NCBI RefSeq assembly: GCF_026262505.1
Contig: NC_067207.1
Span: 29,604,082 to 29,668,081, forward strand
DNA: 64,000 bases
From: Trichomonas vaginalis G3
Lineage: Eukaryota > Parabasalia > Trichomonadida > Trichomonadidae
Reading direction: 5' to 3'
Below the pieces are notes generated by a model that was not told the DNA's origin, did not search any database, and was given only the letters and a program-made list of their open reading frames with translations. Below are positions 10,438 to 20,151 of this stretch, in pieces (the first letter of the stretch is position 1; each line of letters opens with the position of its first letter). The translations under genes and the position numbers were made by a program.

Positions 10438-11176
10438 AAGTCTTGACGAAGAAATCTCAACAAAACATAGACAAGAAAGTTTTGACAAAACATAGACAAG
10501 AAAGTTCATGAGAAATTAGATGAAGAAGAACTTGACAAAACATAGACGAAGAAATCTCAACAAAACATAGACAAGAAAGTTTTGACAAAACATAGACAAG
10601 AAAGTTCATGAGAAAACATAGACAAGAAAGTTTTGACAAAACATAGACAAGAAAGTTTTGACAAAACATTTACGAAGAAATCATGAAAATTCAAGAGGGT
10701 AGAAAAGAGGTTAGAAAAGAGGTTAGATCTAACCTTCTACCCTAAACATTATTTTTGGTTCATTTACGCTCATTACGATGAAGTTTGACAAAACATAGAC
10801 AAGAAAGTTCATGAGAAATTAGACAAGAAAGTTTTGACAAAACATTTACGAAGAAATCATGAAAATTCAAGAGGGTAGAAAAGAGGTTAGAAAAGAGGTT
10901 AGATCTAACCTTCTACCCTAAACATTATTTTTGGTTCATTTACGCTCATTACGATGAAGTTTGACAAAACATAGACAAGAAAGTTCGTGAGAAATTAGAC
11001 AAGAAAGTTCATGAGAAATTAGACGAAGAAATCTTAACAAAACATAGACAAGAAAGTTCATGAGAAATTAGATGAAGAAGAGTTAAAAACTCAGCCAGGA
11101 AGAAAGTAAAGCTTGGTCCACGTGGGTTCTATTATGACAAATAAATCCAACTATTCTATATTTTTACCCATATGAA
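10438..11176. repeat. Intergenic repeat block of element B
   Basis: No gene. It consists of degenerate iterons of the GACAAGAAAGTTTTGACAAAACAT type and two palindromic modules of the GGTTAG flavour (10695-10744, 10871-10921), each followed by an AAACATTATTTTTGG tract. The last 90 bp before the capsid gene contain a short stretch also found at the end of the 55727-56828 gene of element C, then a late-type promoter motif. Confidence 0.75.
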
Positions 11177-12785
11177 ATGTACGCCGCTCAGAATATAACG
11201 CCAACAGTTTTGGATGCCATGAACGGAAATGTTTCCGAATGGTATAACGAATGCGACAATGCCATTAGAAGGTCAGAAATAGTTCCTGGAACTTACGAAT
11301 ATACAACTGCTGTTTCTTATGGAAATGTAGGTGAGTTTGGTGAAGGTTCTTCAACAACAGTAGATATTGCATGCGACAGGTTTCACATTATTTCTATTGA
11401 CAACTCATTCTTATACGTGGAACAAGACATTGAAATAAAACCTTCTGCCAAGTTGTCTGACAAGAAAGGTTGCAATGGAATTTTCTATGTCGGATACCAA
11501 TATGCTCCAGAAGTTTTCATGGGATATAAGATATATTCTAACTCTGACTTAGTTCAAACAGTAACATGGGCAAACTATGAATGGTTCGCTTTGAGAAACT
11601 CAGTACAACCACAAGCTAGAGAACAAACAGACCAATATGCAACTATTGAGAAAATAAGAAGACTTGACCCTAACGTTCCAGGAGTTTATGTTGACCTTTC
11701 TGGACAAACTGCAGCAGCAGTAACCAAAGTAAAACTGAAACTTAGAGTTCCTTTGTCATCTTTCCTCATCTTCAGGTTTTTAAGATACTTGCCAAACTGG
11801 GCAGGAAAAATTTCTATTGAACTTACTCCAAGCAAAAATAACTTAGTCATTGCACCAACACAAGACCCATTCACTCTTACAGAAGTAGTGGGAACAAATA
11901 AAACGTCATTCGCCGACTTTTGCAAAGACAAAGTTGACTTAGACTTTGGTTTCTCAAACCTCAACACTGAAGTAAACTATTATTTCAATGCTGCTGGAAC
12001 TGCTTGGGACCCAGTTAAGTTTACATGCGAAAAATTTGAATGCAAGAGAATAGAAAGCAGACTTGCAGTCTATATGTTGGACCCAGATATTTCAAATGCT
12101 TTAGCTGCCAAATATATTGCAGTTCCACTTATGTTCCCTATACACCAAATATCTGTCAAAGACTTTGCAGGTGAAGTTGGAAACCAAAGTGCTGACCCAG
12201 GTGCAAGAACAGATATTGCTTTAACAACTGCAATGAAACATGCAGATACTATGTTTGTACTGTTCAGACGAACTATAAATGACTATTCTTGTTTCTACAA
12301 CCCTGGTATTAAATATCATATAAACATAGATGGCAAATATTATCCAAGAGAAGAATATTCTACAGTTGAGGATATGAGGTCATACAACTTGACATTAGAT
12401 GCTATGAACTTTAACAACAACTTCACAACAACCATTAACCCTGAAATGCAAAGTTCTATTATGCCATATGTGAAAGTATGGACTCATACAGGAGGTCAAA
12501 AAACTCAATATACAAATGGAGACCGTTCAAACTTTTGGCTTGGCATTCCATTTGCTGACTCAGAAGACTTTATGGGTGGTATTTTCAACTGTTGGTACTG
12601 TACAAATACAATATACTGGTGACAGAGACGGTCCAGATGAATTGAGAGCAAAGAAGTTTACAAAACCAATAGCACTTTTCACGGAAGATGCTCTTTTGAA
12701 GATTCGTTCGATGAAACCTGCTGGGGCTCCTCAGATTGGCATAACGACAGCTTCCATCGAGCAGATTTTGGCAGCAGGTCAGTAA
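11177..12785 (+). pseudogene. Major capsid protein gene (element B)
   Basis: A protein family of about 535 residues starting MYAAQNITPTVLDAMNG, practically identical to the copy at 54091-55695 in C. Length, beta-rich composition, position next to a penton-like gene and packaging ATPase, and single-copy presence in both elements fit the double jelly-roll major capsid protein of Polinton-like viruses. This is an inference from context and style, not from an alignment. The copy is broken, about one break. Its 3' end overlaps the convergent gene 12679-13098 by 107 bp. Confidence 0.65.
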
Positions 12786-13098
12786 GTTGTTCTTGAACTG
12801 ACTTCTCTCCGTCAAATATTGACAGTACGCCAGTTTTGACATAAAATTGTATTATAAACTTACCTTTAGAAATATCTGTAAGTTTTGTTGTTATATTTTT
12901 GTCTGCTTCAAGAACTTTCACCATTTCAGTTATACCAACTTTTTTTGCTTTATGAAAATATTTTGGTTCAGCAAAGACTGCTATTCTATAACATTTTCCA
13001 TTGTTTGTGTAAAGAACTATTCTGTCAATGTATTTGTATTGTTTGTGTGTGTAAACTTTGTTCTGCTTCAATTCGAAGAGATATCCGAATACGTCCAT
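12679..13098 (-). CDS. Unrecognised 139-residue protein, overlaps capsid gene end (element B)
   Basis: Starts MDVFGYLFELKQNKVYTHKQ and has an alternating beta-type pattern up to about residue 105 (YRIAVFAEPKYFHKAKKVG), then a Ser/Gln-rich tail that is antisense to the last 35 codons of the capsid gene. The counterpart in C (53778-54197) has the same length and the same overlap. The start lies 18 bp from the divergent start at 13117. I do not recognise the family. Conservation with the capsid block suggests a small virion or assembly protein (inference). Confidence 0.6.
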   Translation of the reverse strand: MDVFGYLFELKQNKVYTHKQYKYIDRIVLYTNNGKCYRIAVFAEPKYFHKAKKVGITEMVKVLEADKNITTKLTDISKGKFIIQFYVKTGVLSIFDGEKSVQEQLTDLLPKSARWKLSLCQSEEPQQVSSNESSKEHLP

Positions 13099-13116
13099 AT
13101 TTTTATTCGAAGTAAA
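13099..13116. promoter_or_regulatory. 18-bp divergent promoter spacer (element B)
   Basis: ATTTTTATTCGAAGTAAA separates two divergent start codons. It has the inverted TTTTTA...TAAA pattern seen before most virion-type genes of these elements and must serve both genes. Confidence 0.55.
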
Positions 13117-13696
13117 ATGTCATTTCCGAAAAATAGAAGCGTAAGTGTTTCAAAAGGTTTAATGGCGGTGGCAGATGTGAAGTTAAATTCACCAACTCAA
13201 ACAAACAGTCAAAGTGTTGTTGTCAATGTCAAAGAAAGAGATGTTGAAGTGGGGAAACCATAAAGACGAAGATGGTATAACAATTGTTCCTGTAAAAGAA
13301 CAACCAACATATCCTGAAGTTAGCAGAGACTTAAGTTCTGTTGCAGATATTCGAAACGACTACATGCAACTTAAAGACAAACTTAAAACTCAGGAGAAGA
13401 TTTGTCAAGCTTTAGGTATAATGTTAAACTTGGTCGAACACAACCCTGTAAAAGTGAACTCATATGTCATCGCACCTCATGAAATTTTGAAAGAACTATT
13501 GAAACTTTTGACAGAGGCAGACGATATAAACATCAAAGAAATAGAACCCGACGTTAGTTGCTGTGGTGTTTCATATAATGTCATTGACAAGATATACGTT
13601 ATGAAAGGAGGTGAAACGTTGAACTTAAAGTATAGTTTCCCAGACGTCATAAAAATATTTGACGACCACAACATTTCATTAAAATTTATTTGCTAA
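13117..13696 (+). pseudogene. Unrecognised 193-residue protein gene (element B)
   Basis: Counterpart of 53178-53759 in C. N-terminus MSFPKNRSVSVSKGLM, a helical middle (DKLKTQEKICQALGIML) and a beta-rich C-terminal part. Function not recognised. Lies in the virion block between two divergent/convergent genes. This copy is broken, about one break. Confidence 0.6.
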
Positions 13697-13700
13697 GTAA

Positions 13701-14498
13701 ATGGCAGAAGACATAGTGGTTTATACTATTACGACTAAAAACCCTGAGTCATATAATTCTATAACAACAAACTTACAAAGTCCTCAAGGACGATATTGTA
13801 AACTAACCTTAAACACAATGACGACTAAAGCTTGTTTTGCTCTTTTGACACCAGAAGATTTTATTGTTGTGAATGGTAAAAAATACTCCTTTGAAGATAC
13901 TTACTCAGATATACCACCAACAGGTTTTTGTTGACTTATTTAATACTTTAAGTACGGGTGTAAAATGTGCTGCAACTAGAGCAGGTTTCATTATGTTTGG
14001 ATGTCCGACTGAGTTTACTATAAACAATATGAGCTATAATACAAAACTTATATCTGGTTTTTACTACCAACAGTTTCCTATAACAGGAAAAGGTGTCATA
14101 CAAGGAATGTCTATTCCATTGACTTTAAGTACACCTATTTATATATTTGTTTCAAACTTAGGTTCAAAGTGTTATTCGAATATCGACAGAAACTACTATG
14201 ACCAAAAGATACTTATGCGTATAAACAACACTTTCTCTGCTGGTTTGCCTATTGTTCATTCGAATGCAGAGTTTTCAGCTTTAGTAAACTCAAACACTTT
14301 AGCAAACATAAACTTAACCTTAGTTGACGCAAACTTTGTTCTGTAAAACTTTTATGTCCTATGTATTTGTCAATGACGGCAGAAAGTTTCGAATTGGAAG
14401 ATGCAACTGGTGAAAGTATTGTACTACAAGAACAACTTCAACAACAAATAGCTCAAGAACAACAAATGGAACAAATGCAACAACAAAGTCAAGAATAA
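13701..14498 (+). pseudogene. Penton-like minor capsid candidate gene (element B)
   Basis: Counterpart of the whole gene at 52367-53173 in C. Beta-rich body of about 230 residues and a Gln-rich C-terminal tail. Start codon follows the stop of the previous gene by 4 bp. Broken, a few breaks. Confidence 0.55.
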
Positions 14499-14526
14499 AA
14501 AAAATATTTTTTTTATTTTTATAAAA
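14499..14526 (+). promoter_or_regulatory. Early-type promoter before helicase
   Basis: AAAAATATTTTTTTTATTTT followed by TATAAAA and the start codon. The same AAATATTTTTTTAT core precedes the KilA-N, HNH, 139-residue and 239-residue genes of the elements, but not the virion genes. Confidence 0.5.
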
Positions 14527-15762
14527 ATGTACAGAATAGATGTTTCAGATTTTTATGACTTCCAAACATTCAGAAATATGTGTCCATTTCGAGACTATAA
14601 CAAAGCAGTCGAGAATTTGAAACGTTTAGTCATTTATGTTGACTCTGCCCCAGAATGTTATGTCATGAAAGAATGGGATGTTGTCTTTAACAAACCAAGA
14701 GCAACAATAGTTTCAGAACAAGAATGTAGACAGAAACTTAAGAAAATAAAAGTTGTACAAGTTGGCATGAAGATGTTAGATGCTTGGGATATTTTATTGT
14801 CAAAGTTAGAAGATTTTTCAGTTCGTGGTATAAAGTTTTATACACCTTCTCCAAACTTCTATTCTATCTTCACTGGATATAAATATGAACAAGTAGAATG
14901 GAAAGAAAATATTATAAAAGCTTGGTTAGACCATGTCAAAGAAATTATATGCAATGGAAACGAAAAGGTTTATGAGTATATCTTATGTTGGTTTGCAAAC
15001 ATCTTACAACATCCAAGTGCTAAAAATGAAACTGCTCTCATTATAATTGGAAAACAAGGAACAGGTAAGAACACATTTTTTACAGATATTTTGTGCAAAC
15101 TGTTAGAGGGCTATTCGAACCCTAATATGACAAACTTAGAAAACATCTGCGGTAAATTTAACTCTTCAATAGAGAATATGAAACTTATAGTTTGCAATGA
15201 ACTTCAAAGTATAGATACAACAAAAGTTTTGAACTCAGATGCTTTGAAGAGTCTTATAACAGACAAAGTTGGAGTTGTTGAAAGAAAATATAAAGACCAA
15301 AGAGTTTGTGAAAATGTTGTAAATTTCATTATGGTTTCAAACAATGCTGTTCCGATGAAGTTAGAAAGTTCTGACAGAAGATATGTAGTTGTCAGAACGT
15401 CAGATTCTCATATGCAAGATACAGAATATTTTGACGACTTAGCAGAAACTTTGACATCTGACTTTTACAACCACTTGTTCTCATATTTTATGACATTAGA
15501 TATTTCAAAGTTCAATCCAAGACAAATTCCACATACCGAAGAGAGACAAACATTGTTAGAAGCAAACAAGAGTGTATATGAACTGTTTATAGATGAGACT
15601 AACTTTGTGTCATTAGATGAAAGGTCATTGTACGACTCGTATAAACAATATTGTCAAGAATATGGTTATATGGCAGCTTCTAAACGTACATTCTTGGCAA
15701 ACGTCAAAAATCTTTTAGACGTACAGAATGGTGTATATACAAAGAAAAATTTTTCTGAGTAA
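14527..15762 (+). CDS. D5-like superfamily 3 helicase (primase-helicase type)
   Basis: A 411-residue protein that looks whole. Seen: Walker A GKQGTGKNTFF around residue 180, an acidic Walker B LIVCNEL around residue 222, the motif C/sensor FIMVSNNAVP around 275, and the following DRRYVVV block typical of D5-like SF3 helicases; the C-terminal part (residues 360-411) is a helical winged-helix-like region (LYDSYKQYCQEYGY). The family unwinds DNA at replication start in poxviruses, NCLDV and Polinton-like viruses. No primase motif is obvious in the short N-terminal part. It is the only replication enzyme in the window and is present in B only; C has an HNH gene in this place. Early-type promoter directly upstream. 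Confidence 0.85.
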   Translation: MYRIDVSDFYDFQTFRNMCPFRDYNKAVENLKRLVIYVDSAPECYVMKEWDVVFNKPRATIVSEQECRQKLKKIKVVQVGMKMLDAWDILLSKLEDFSVRGIKFYTPSPNFYSIFTGYKYEQVEWKENIIKAWLDHVKEIICNGNEKVYEYILCWFANILQHPSAKNETALIIIGKQGTGKNTFFTDILCKLLEGYSNPNMTNLENICGKFNSSIENMKLIVCNELQSIDTTKVLNSDALKSLITDKVGVVERKYKDQRVCENVVNFIMVSNNAVPMKLESSDRRYVVVRTSDSHMQDTEYFDDLAETLTSDFYNHLFSYFMTLDISKFNPRQIPHTEERQTLLEANKSVYELFIDETNFVSLDERSLYDSYKQYCQEYGYMAASKRTFLANVKNLLDVQNGVYTKKNFSE

Positions 15763-15797
15763 ATTTTAAAAAAATATTTTTTTATCCGATAGAAAAG

Positions 15798-16217
15798 ATG
15801 ACAAAATTCATCTCAGTAAACAAGTACATGTCAGGACTTAAAGAAGAACTAGACCCATTCACATATTTGAATGTTTACTTCTACCATTTTGAAAAGTCTT
15901 CATTTGACAAAGTTTGGAACATCGAACCAGTTAAGTTTGCTATTGTGACTAAAAATGGTGCGAAATTTGAAGACTTAGACATAGAAGGTTTGTTAACAGT
16001 CAAAGAAAGTTTTGACAGAAAGTTCTCAAAACTTGAAGAAGGTAAAGCATACAAACTTGTTATACCTTATGAACCAAAGAAGACAGACGACTATGAATAT
16101 TATGAGTCTAAAGTTGTAGAAGTTCAAGGTAAATTAGGTAAAAAGATTTTAGAGTCTAAGCCAGTGTTTACTCCTAAAGAGGAAGAGAACATTGACATTG
16201 ACCCAGAAATGTTCTAA
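15798..16217 (+). CDS. Unrecognised 139-residue acidic-tailed protein (element B)
   Basis: Starts MTKFISVNKYMSGLKEELDP; alternating beta strands through residue 110 and an acidic tail (EEENIDIDPEMF). Nearly identical to 51278-51697 in C. Its early-type promoter (AAAAAAATATTTTTTTATCC) and its place directly after the helicase suggest a replication accessory role; a single-stranded DNA-binding OB-fold protein with an acidic tail would fit, but this is only inference. Confidence 0.6.
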   Translation: MTKFISVNKYMSGLKEELDPFTYLNVYFYHFEKSSFDKVWNIEPVKFAIVTKNGAKFEDLDIEGLLTVKESFDRKFSKLEEGKAYKLVIPYEPKKTDDYEYYESKVVEVQGKLGKKILESKPVFTPKEEENIDIDPEMF

Positions 16218-16233
16218 AAATAAAATTTTATTT

Positions 16234-16683
16234 TTACATGTCATATCTCCCCTTCTCTGGAACTGGTTCAGGTTCTTTCTTCTCTTCTACTTTTTTCTCT
16301 TTCTTTCCTTTCTTCTTCTTTTCTGGTGGAGTTATGTCAAACTTCTCCGAACCATATTTATGTAAAAGTTCTTTGTCCTTTAATAGCTCATCTATTCTGT
16401 TTTCTATTTCATCTTCAAGAACAGCGCATGTGTCTTCTTTGCATTCTAAGAATTTTTGTTGGACTTCATCTCTCCAAGAGGCGTCATCTCTGTCAACAAG
16501 TCTGTCATTGACAAATTTTAAGACTTCTCTGCTTAATGTTTTATGGTTCTTGTCATATTCCCAGAAACAGAACTTTAGAACAAATTCACCTTTCTTGTTT
16601 ACACTATGTAAGATTTTATGGTCGACAGATGTTTTGCTGTCAAAAAGTTTGTCTCGAATATAGATAGCGAAATCGCTAGACAT
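16234..16683 (-). CDS. Unrecognised 149-residue protein with charged tail (element B)
   Basis: Starts MSSDFAIYIRDKLFDSKTSVD; mixed alpha/beta body of about 110 residues including two Cys (KFLECKEDTCAVLEDE) and a Lys/Glu/Pro low-complexity tail. Divergent from the packaging ATPase with 36 bp between start codons, convergent with the 139-residue gene. Counterpart in C at 50801-51199. Function unknown. Confidence 0.6.
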   Translation of the reverse strand: MSSDFAIYIRDKLFDSKTSVDHKILHSVNKKGEFVLKFCFWEYDKNHKTLSREVLKFVNDRLVDRDDASWRDEVQQKFLECKEDTCAVLEDEIENRIDELLKDKELLHKYGSEKFDITPPEKKKKGKKEKKVEEKKEPEPVPEKGRYDM

Positions 16684-16719
16684 TTTCTAAAAGATAAAAA
16701 TTTTAATTTTTCTAAAAAT

Positions 16720-17595
16720 ATGTTAGAAAAAAAGTTTGCTGACATTGACAAAAAATTTGAGAATGTTTTGAAGAAGAACAAGAGGAAGTTGGAAAATGCT
16801 CAGATAAAACCCATACATGACAAGTTCTTATTTGCTCAGAATGGTATAACAGGTCTAATTGCACCACCTGGGTCGGGTAAGACTTTCACTTATCTTAAAA
16901 TGGCTGCACAACAACAAGAACTAGATGAGAAGAACCCATTCTATGAGTTAGTTGTTATTTGTAGTACTTCTGGTCAATTTGACCAAACCGTCAATTCGTT
17001 CAAAGATATTATAAAGAAGTCTAAGTTAGTATGTATAAAAGACTCTGAGTTGTTAGATTGGATAAAGAAGTACCAAAGAAGGGTTTTGAAGTACAATGCT
17101 ATAAATGAGTATATAAATTCGAAGTTTAAAGACCCAAATGAGGAAATGCAGAGAATATTAGAGAAGAAACACTTCAGAAACAAACAGAAAGAGATAGAAT
17201 ACATTTCGAAGAAATTGCAATCTTACGATTGGAAGACATACCCTCATAGGTGTCTTCTTATCTTAGATGATTTCGCCTCTCATCCTTTGTTAAAGAATAG
17301 AGAACAAGACATGTGTCGAATTCTTAAGAAGCTCAGACACTTTAACATCTCAGTTGTCATTTGTGTACAGACAGCAAAGAGTTTAAGTAAGGATGTTAAA
17401 AGAATACTTACTGATATTATACTTTTCCCAGGATTGTCCGAAGACGATTTCATGGAACTTATGAAAGAGTCCATGGCAGGTAAGTTTGACAGACATGAAC
17501 TCTGGGAGAAGTATAAAGTCATACAAGACCCTCATACTTCTTTCAGAATTCACATCTACGCAAACAAAGTTCAAATTGTGAAAGGTCAAGCTTGA
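16720..17595 (+). CDS. A32/FtsK-HerA-like packaging ATPase (element B)
   Basis: A 291-residue protein from the ATG of MLEKKFADIDKKF. A longer reading from 16618 would overlap the divergent gene, so this start is chosen. Seen: Walker A GLIAPPGSGKTFTY at about residue 47, Walker B RCLLILDDFAS at about residue 170, then the sensor-like NISVVICVQTAKSL. These are typical of the genome-packaging ATPase of Polintons, virophages and NCLDV. The copy in C (49889-50764) is nearly identical. It would pump element DNA into the capsid encoded nearby. Confidence 0.85.
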   Translation: MLEKKFADIDKKFENVLKKNKRKLENAQIKPIHDKFLFAQNGITGLIAPPGSGKTFTYLKMAAQQQELDEKNPFYELVVICSTSGQFDQTVNSFKDIIKKSKLVCIKDSELLDWIKKYQRRVLKYNAINEYINSKFKDPNEEMQRILEKKHFRNKQKEIEYISKKLQSYDWKTYPHRCLLILDDFASHPLLKNREQDMCRILKKLRHFNISVVICVQTAKSLSKDVKRILTDIILFPGLSEDDFMELMKESMAGKFDRHELWEKYKVIQDPHTSFRIHIYANKVQIVKGQA

Positions 17596-18011
17596 AAAAT
17601 CTAAGTGTTTAGTCTTAGTCTGTTGTGGTTCTGCAGCTTTCGGTTCTTCTGGCTTTGGAAGACATTCAGGAAGAGGAACGTCAGTCATCCGTTTGTGTCC
17701 TGTCGGAAGGAAAATTTTTTCCAGTTGTCGGGAAAATTTTTTCCTGTCGGAAGGAAAAATTTTTTCTGTCGTTCGACCAAAAAGTTCTCAATTTTCGAAA
17801 ATTTGAATGGTTTACGGACGGACAACAGGAAAATTTTTTCCAGTTGTCAGGAAATTTTTTTCCAGTTGTCGGGAAATTTTTTTCTTGTTGGAAGGAAGAA
17901 CTTGGAATGTCGGAAGGAAGAACTTGGAATGCCAGAAGGATTTGACAAGACAATTTACCTTATAGAGCTACCTGAGCCATCTGAAGTCAAGCGTAAAAAT
18001 AAATGGTTCAT
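17596..18011. repeat. Frame-open repeat block between ATPase and KilA-N gene (element B)
   Basis: Imperfect repeats of GGAAGGAAAAATTTTTTCC-like palindromes, CAGTTGTCGGGAAA units and two copies of the 23-bp GGAAGGAAGAACTTGGAATG-type unit. The block has a counterpart at 49363-49888 in C. A short Pro-rich minus-strand frame (PKPEEP..PQQTKT) at about 17610-17688 is shared with C. No gene is called with confidence. Confidence 0.6.
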
Positions 18012-18817
18012 CTACTCTGCTTGTTTGAAGTTGTCAAAATACTCTGTTATTTTTTCTTTCAGTAGCGGCAAATCTTCTTTGAAGGTAAGTATTGTACAAC
18101 CTTTAATATCATAGTGTGTTTGAGGTAACGTATCTTGAACTATTTGTTTCACATCTTCATTTGGTGTCATTGAAATCGTAAGTTTTCGCGATAGAACCAA
18201 TTTCTGTCAGATTTGTAAATCTTAGCAAGGTCGTAAAAGCTTTTGTTGTTTCTTCTGACTAAATGCAACATAACCATATCTCTGTCTTCTTCATTTTCCA
18301 TCTCTTCAGTATAAATCATATACTTATAGTTCTTTTCCCTTTCCTTTTGGTACCGAACGTGGTATTCTTTCTGAATGCTTTTGTCTTTTGCTTCAAGCTT
18401 GTTTTCCATCTCTTCACGTTCTTGTCTATGAATTTCATCTAACATCATGAAAATATAACAAGCGTAACGAGGTGAAGCCCACATTGCAACAGCATTTACT
18501 AAAAGTCTATGAACATACCAACCTCTCAAACCAGGAGCCAAATTCTTGCGATTTTCGTACGGAATCTCTACCCTCGGTTTTCCGAGGGTAGCAAACATAT
18601 GAGGAAATTCTTCTAAAAGTTCTTTTGTCTGTTGGTTTTCAAACCAATGAAATGCTTGCTTTGTAGAACGAAGAGCATTCAAAATACTTTGCATTTGGTA
18701 CATGTCATCTTTGACCGAACGAATGAGACGTAACTGTTTGTTATACTGAACCCACTCATATTCTTCATTTATGTCTTCATGAACGATAGCAGTTGTTGTG
18801 TTCTCTGTTGTTGACAT
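18012..18817 (-). pseudogene. KilA-N family regulator with long C-terminal part (element B)
   Basis: Counterpart of the whole gene at 48556-49362 in C. KilA-N-like N-terminal half with the VHRLLVNAVAMWASPRYA block, followed by a helical linker and a C-terminal part. Broken, about one break. The coding strand contains a perfect 10-bp-stem hairpin at 18568-18591. Early-type promoter upstream (18818-18853). Confidence 0.65.
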
Positions 18818-18905
18818 ATCTGTCCTTACATACAAAATAAAAAAAATATTTTATAAAAAATTAGCGTTATTTTCTAACTTGCACAAAAGACCAAAAATAA
18901 ACGCT

Positions 18906-19517
18906 TTACATGTATTTTTCAGCAACTTCGTCAAATAATTTTATAGCTTTCTCTATCTCATCTACTTCAAACGTTTCTTTACCTTTTATGGGAGCACCAT
19001 ACATTTTCTCAAACTTTTCAAGCAGTTCTGTTTCAGCAGCTCTCATATCGTTAACAAACACAACCTTGACTCTATTGACTGTACTGTCATATCTTTGAGT
19101 TATATTATATGTTCTTCCTATCTTATATCTCTTTGTATTGAAGTCCTTCGGTTTCTGAACGATGTAAAGTAAGCCTTCACTGCAACGTTCCGTATCGAAT
19201 GAACCATGTGTTATGAAGTTATATCCAACAACTGGGTCTAACCATAACAAAACTATTGGTATAAGACTTTTGTCGATGAGATATGCTGCAGTTCCATAGA
19301 ATCTTACCGATATCATAAGCTCAGGATTTCTTGTCAAAATTTTCTGAGTAGAAGCATTTTTAACCCAGTCGAATGCTTTCTTTCCAGATGGAGATATAAT
19401 GTCTGACAAAGAATATTTCTTGTATTTCTTTGAGTATCTTACGTTTAAATCACCTATTCTAACCACTTTGGTGTCATTGTCTATCTTTTTAACTGTTTCA
19501 AACTCAACCTTTAACAT
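18906..19517 (-). CDS. KilA-N plus T5orf172/GIY-YIG-like protein (element B)
   Basis: A 203-residue protein that looks whole. Residues about 30-100 are KilA-N-like (YSLSDIISPSGKKAFDWVKN ... ELMISVRFYGTAAYLI), a small DNA-binding domain of large DNA viruses and phages. Residues about 110-175 fit the T5orf172 (meta-GIY-YIG) type: GLLYIVQKP, YKIGRTYNITQRYDS and a Glu in RAAETELLEKF. Proteins with this pairing occur in NCLDV and phages and may bind or nick DNA. The counterpart in C (47855-48465) is broken. Early-type promoter with TGTAAGAACAGAAA immediately before the ATG. Confidence 0.7.
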   Translation of the reverse strand: MLKVEFETVKKIDNDTKVVRIGDLNVRYSKKYKKYSLSDIISPSGKKAFDWVKNASTQKILTRNPELMISVRFYGTAAYLIDKSLIPIVLLWLDPVVGYNFITHGSFDTERCSEGLLYIVQKPKDFNTKRYKIGRTYNITQRYDSTVNRVKVVFVNDMRAAETELLEKFEKMYGAPIKGKETFEVDEIEKAIKLFDEVAEKYM

Positions 19518-19554
19518 TTTCTGTTCTTACATACAAGATAAAAAAAATATTTTA
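19518..19554 (-). promoter_or_regulatory. Early-type promoter of KilA-N cluster
   Basis: On the minus strand: ATATTTTTTTTATCTTGTAT followed by GTAAGAACAGAAA and the start codon. The TAAGAACAGA block recurs before at least six KilA-N-cluster starts in B and C. Confidence 0.5.
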
Positions 19555-20151
19555 TAAAAAACTAACTTTATTTTTTTTTCTATCTTAAGGAAATTCATGA
19601 TTTTTATACAGAATTCGGCAAAAATAATGTTTAGGGTAGAAGGTTAGATCTAACCTCTTTTCTAACCTCTTTTCTACCCTCTTGAATTTGTCATGAATTT
19701 TCATGAATTTTCATGAATTTTCATGATTTCATCGTAAATGTTTTGTCAAAACTTCATCGAAATGAGCGTAAATCAGACAAAAATAATGTTTAGGGTAGAA
19801 GGTTAGATCTAACCTCTTTTCTAACCTCTTTTCTACCCTCTTGAATTTTCATGATTTCTTCGTACATGTTTTGTCAAAACTTCTTCGTAATGAGCGTAAA
19901 TCAGACAAAAATAATGTTTAGGGTAGAAGGTTAGATCTAACCTGTTTTCTAACCTGTTTTCTACCCCAGTTATTTTATAAGCGTTTCACATGGTAAACGT
20001 TATTTTTGGAATTTTGTGAAAACTCAACGGTTTGACACAAGCCCTAAAAATTATTTTACTCAGAATTTTATACAGAATTCAATAAAAATATATTTTAGGG
20101 TAGAAGGTTAGATCTAACCTCTTTTCTAACCTCTTTTCTACCCCAGTTATT
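19555..20151. repeat. Intergenic palindromic-module block (element B)
   Basis: No gene. Four GGTTAG-flavour modules at 19632-19680, 19793-19840, 19920-19965 and 20098-20143, separated by TGAATTTTCA units, iterons, and repeats of the end of the neighbouring gene (TTTTATAAGCGTTTCACATG at about 19970 and again at 20152). Confidence 0.8.

Noticed and set aside
16238-16663. 141-residue Ser/Phe-rich plus-strand frame
   Set aside because: Antisense shadow of the charged-tail protein gene at 16234-16683.
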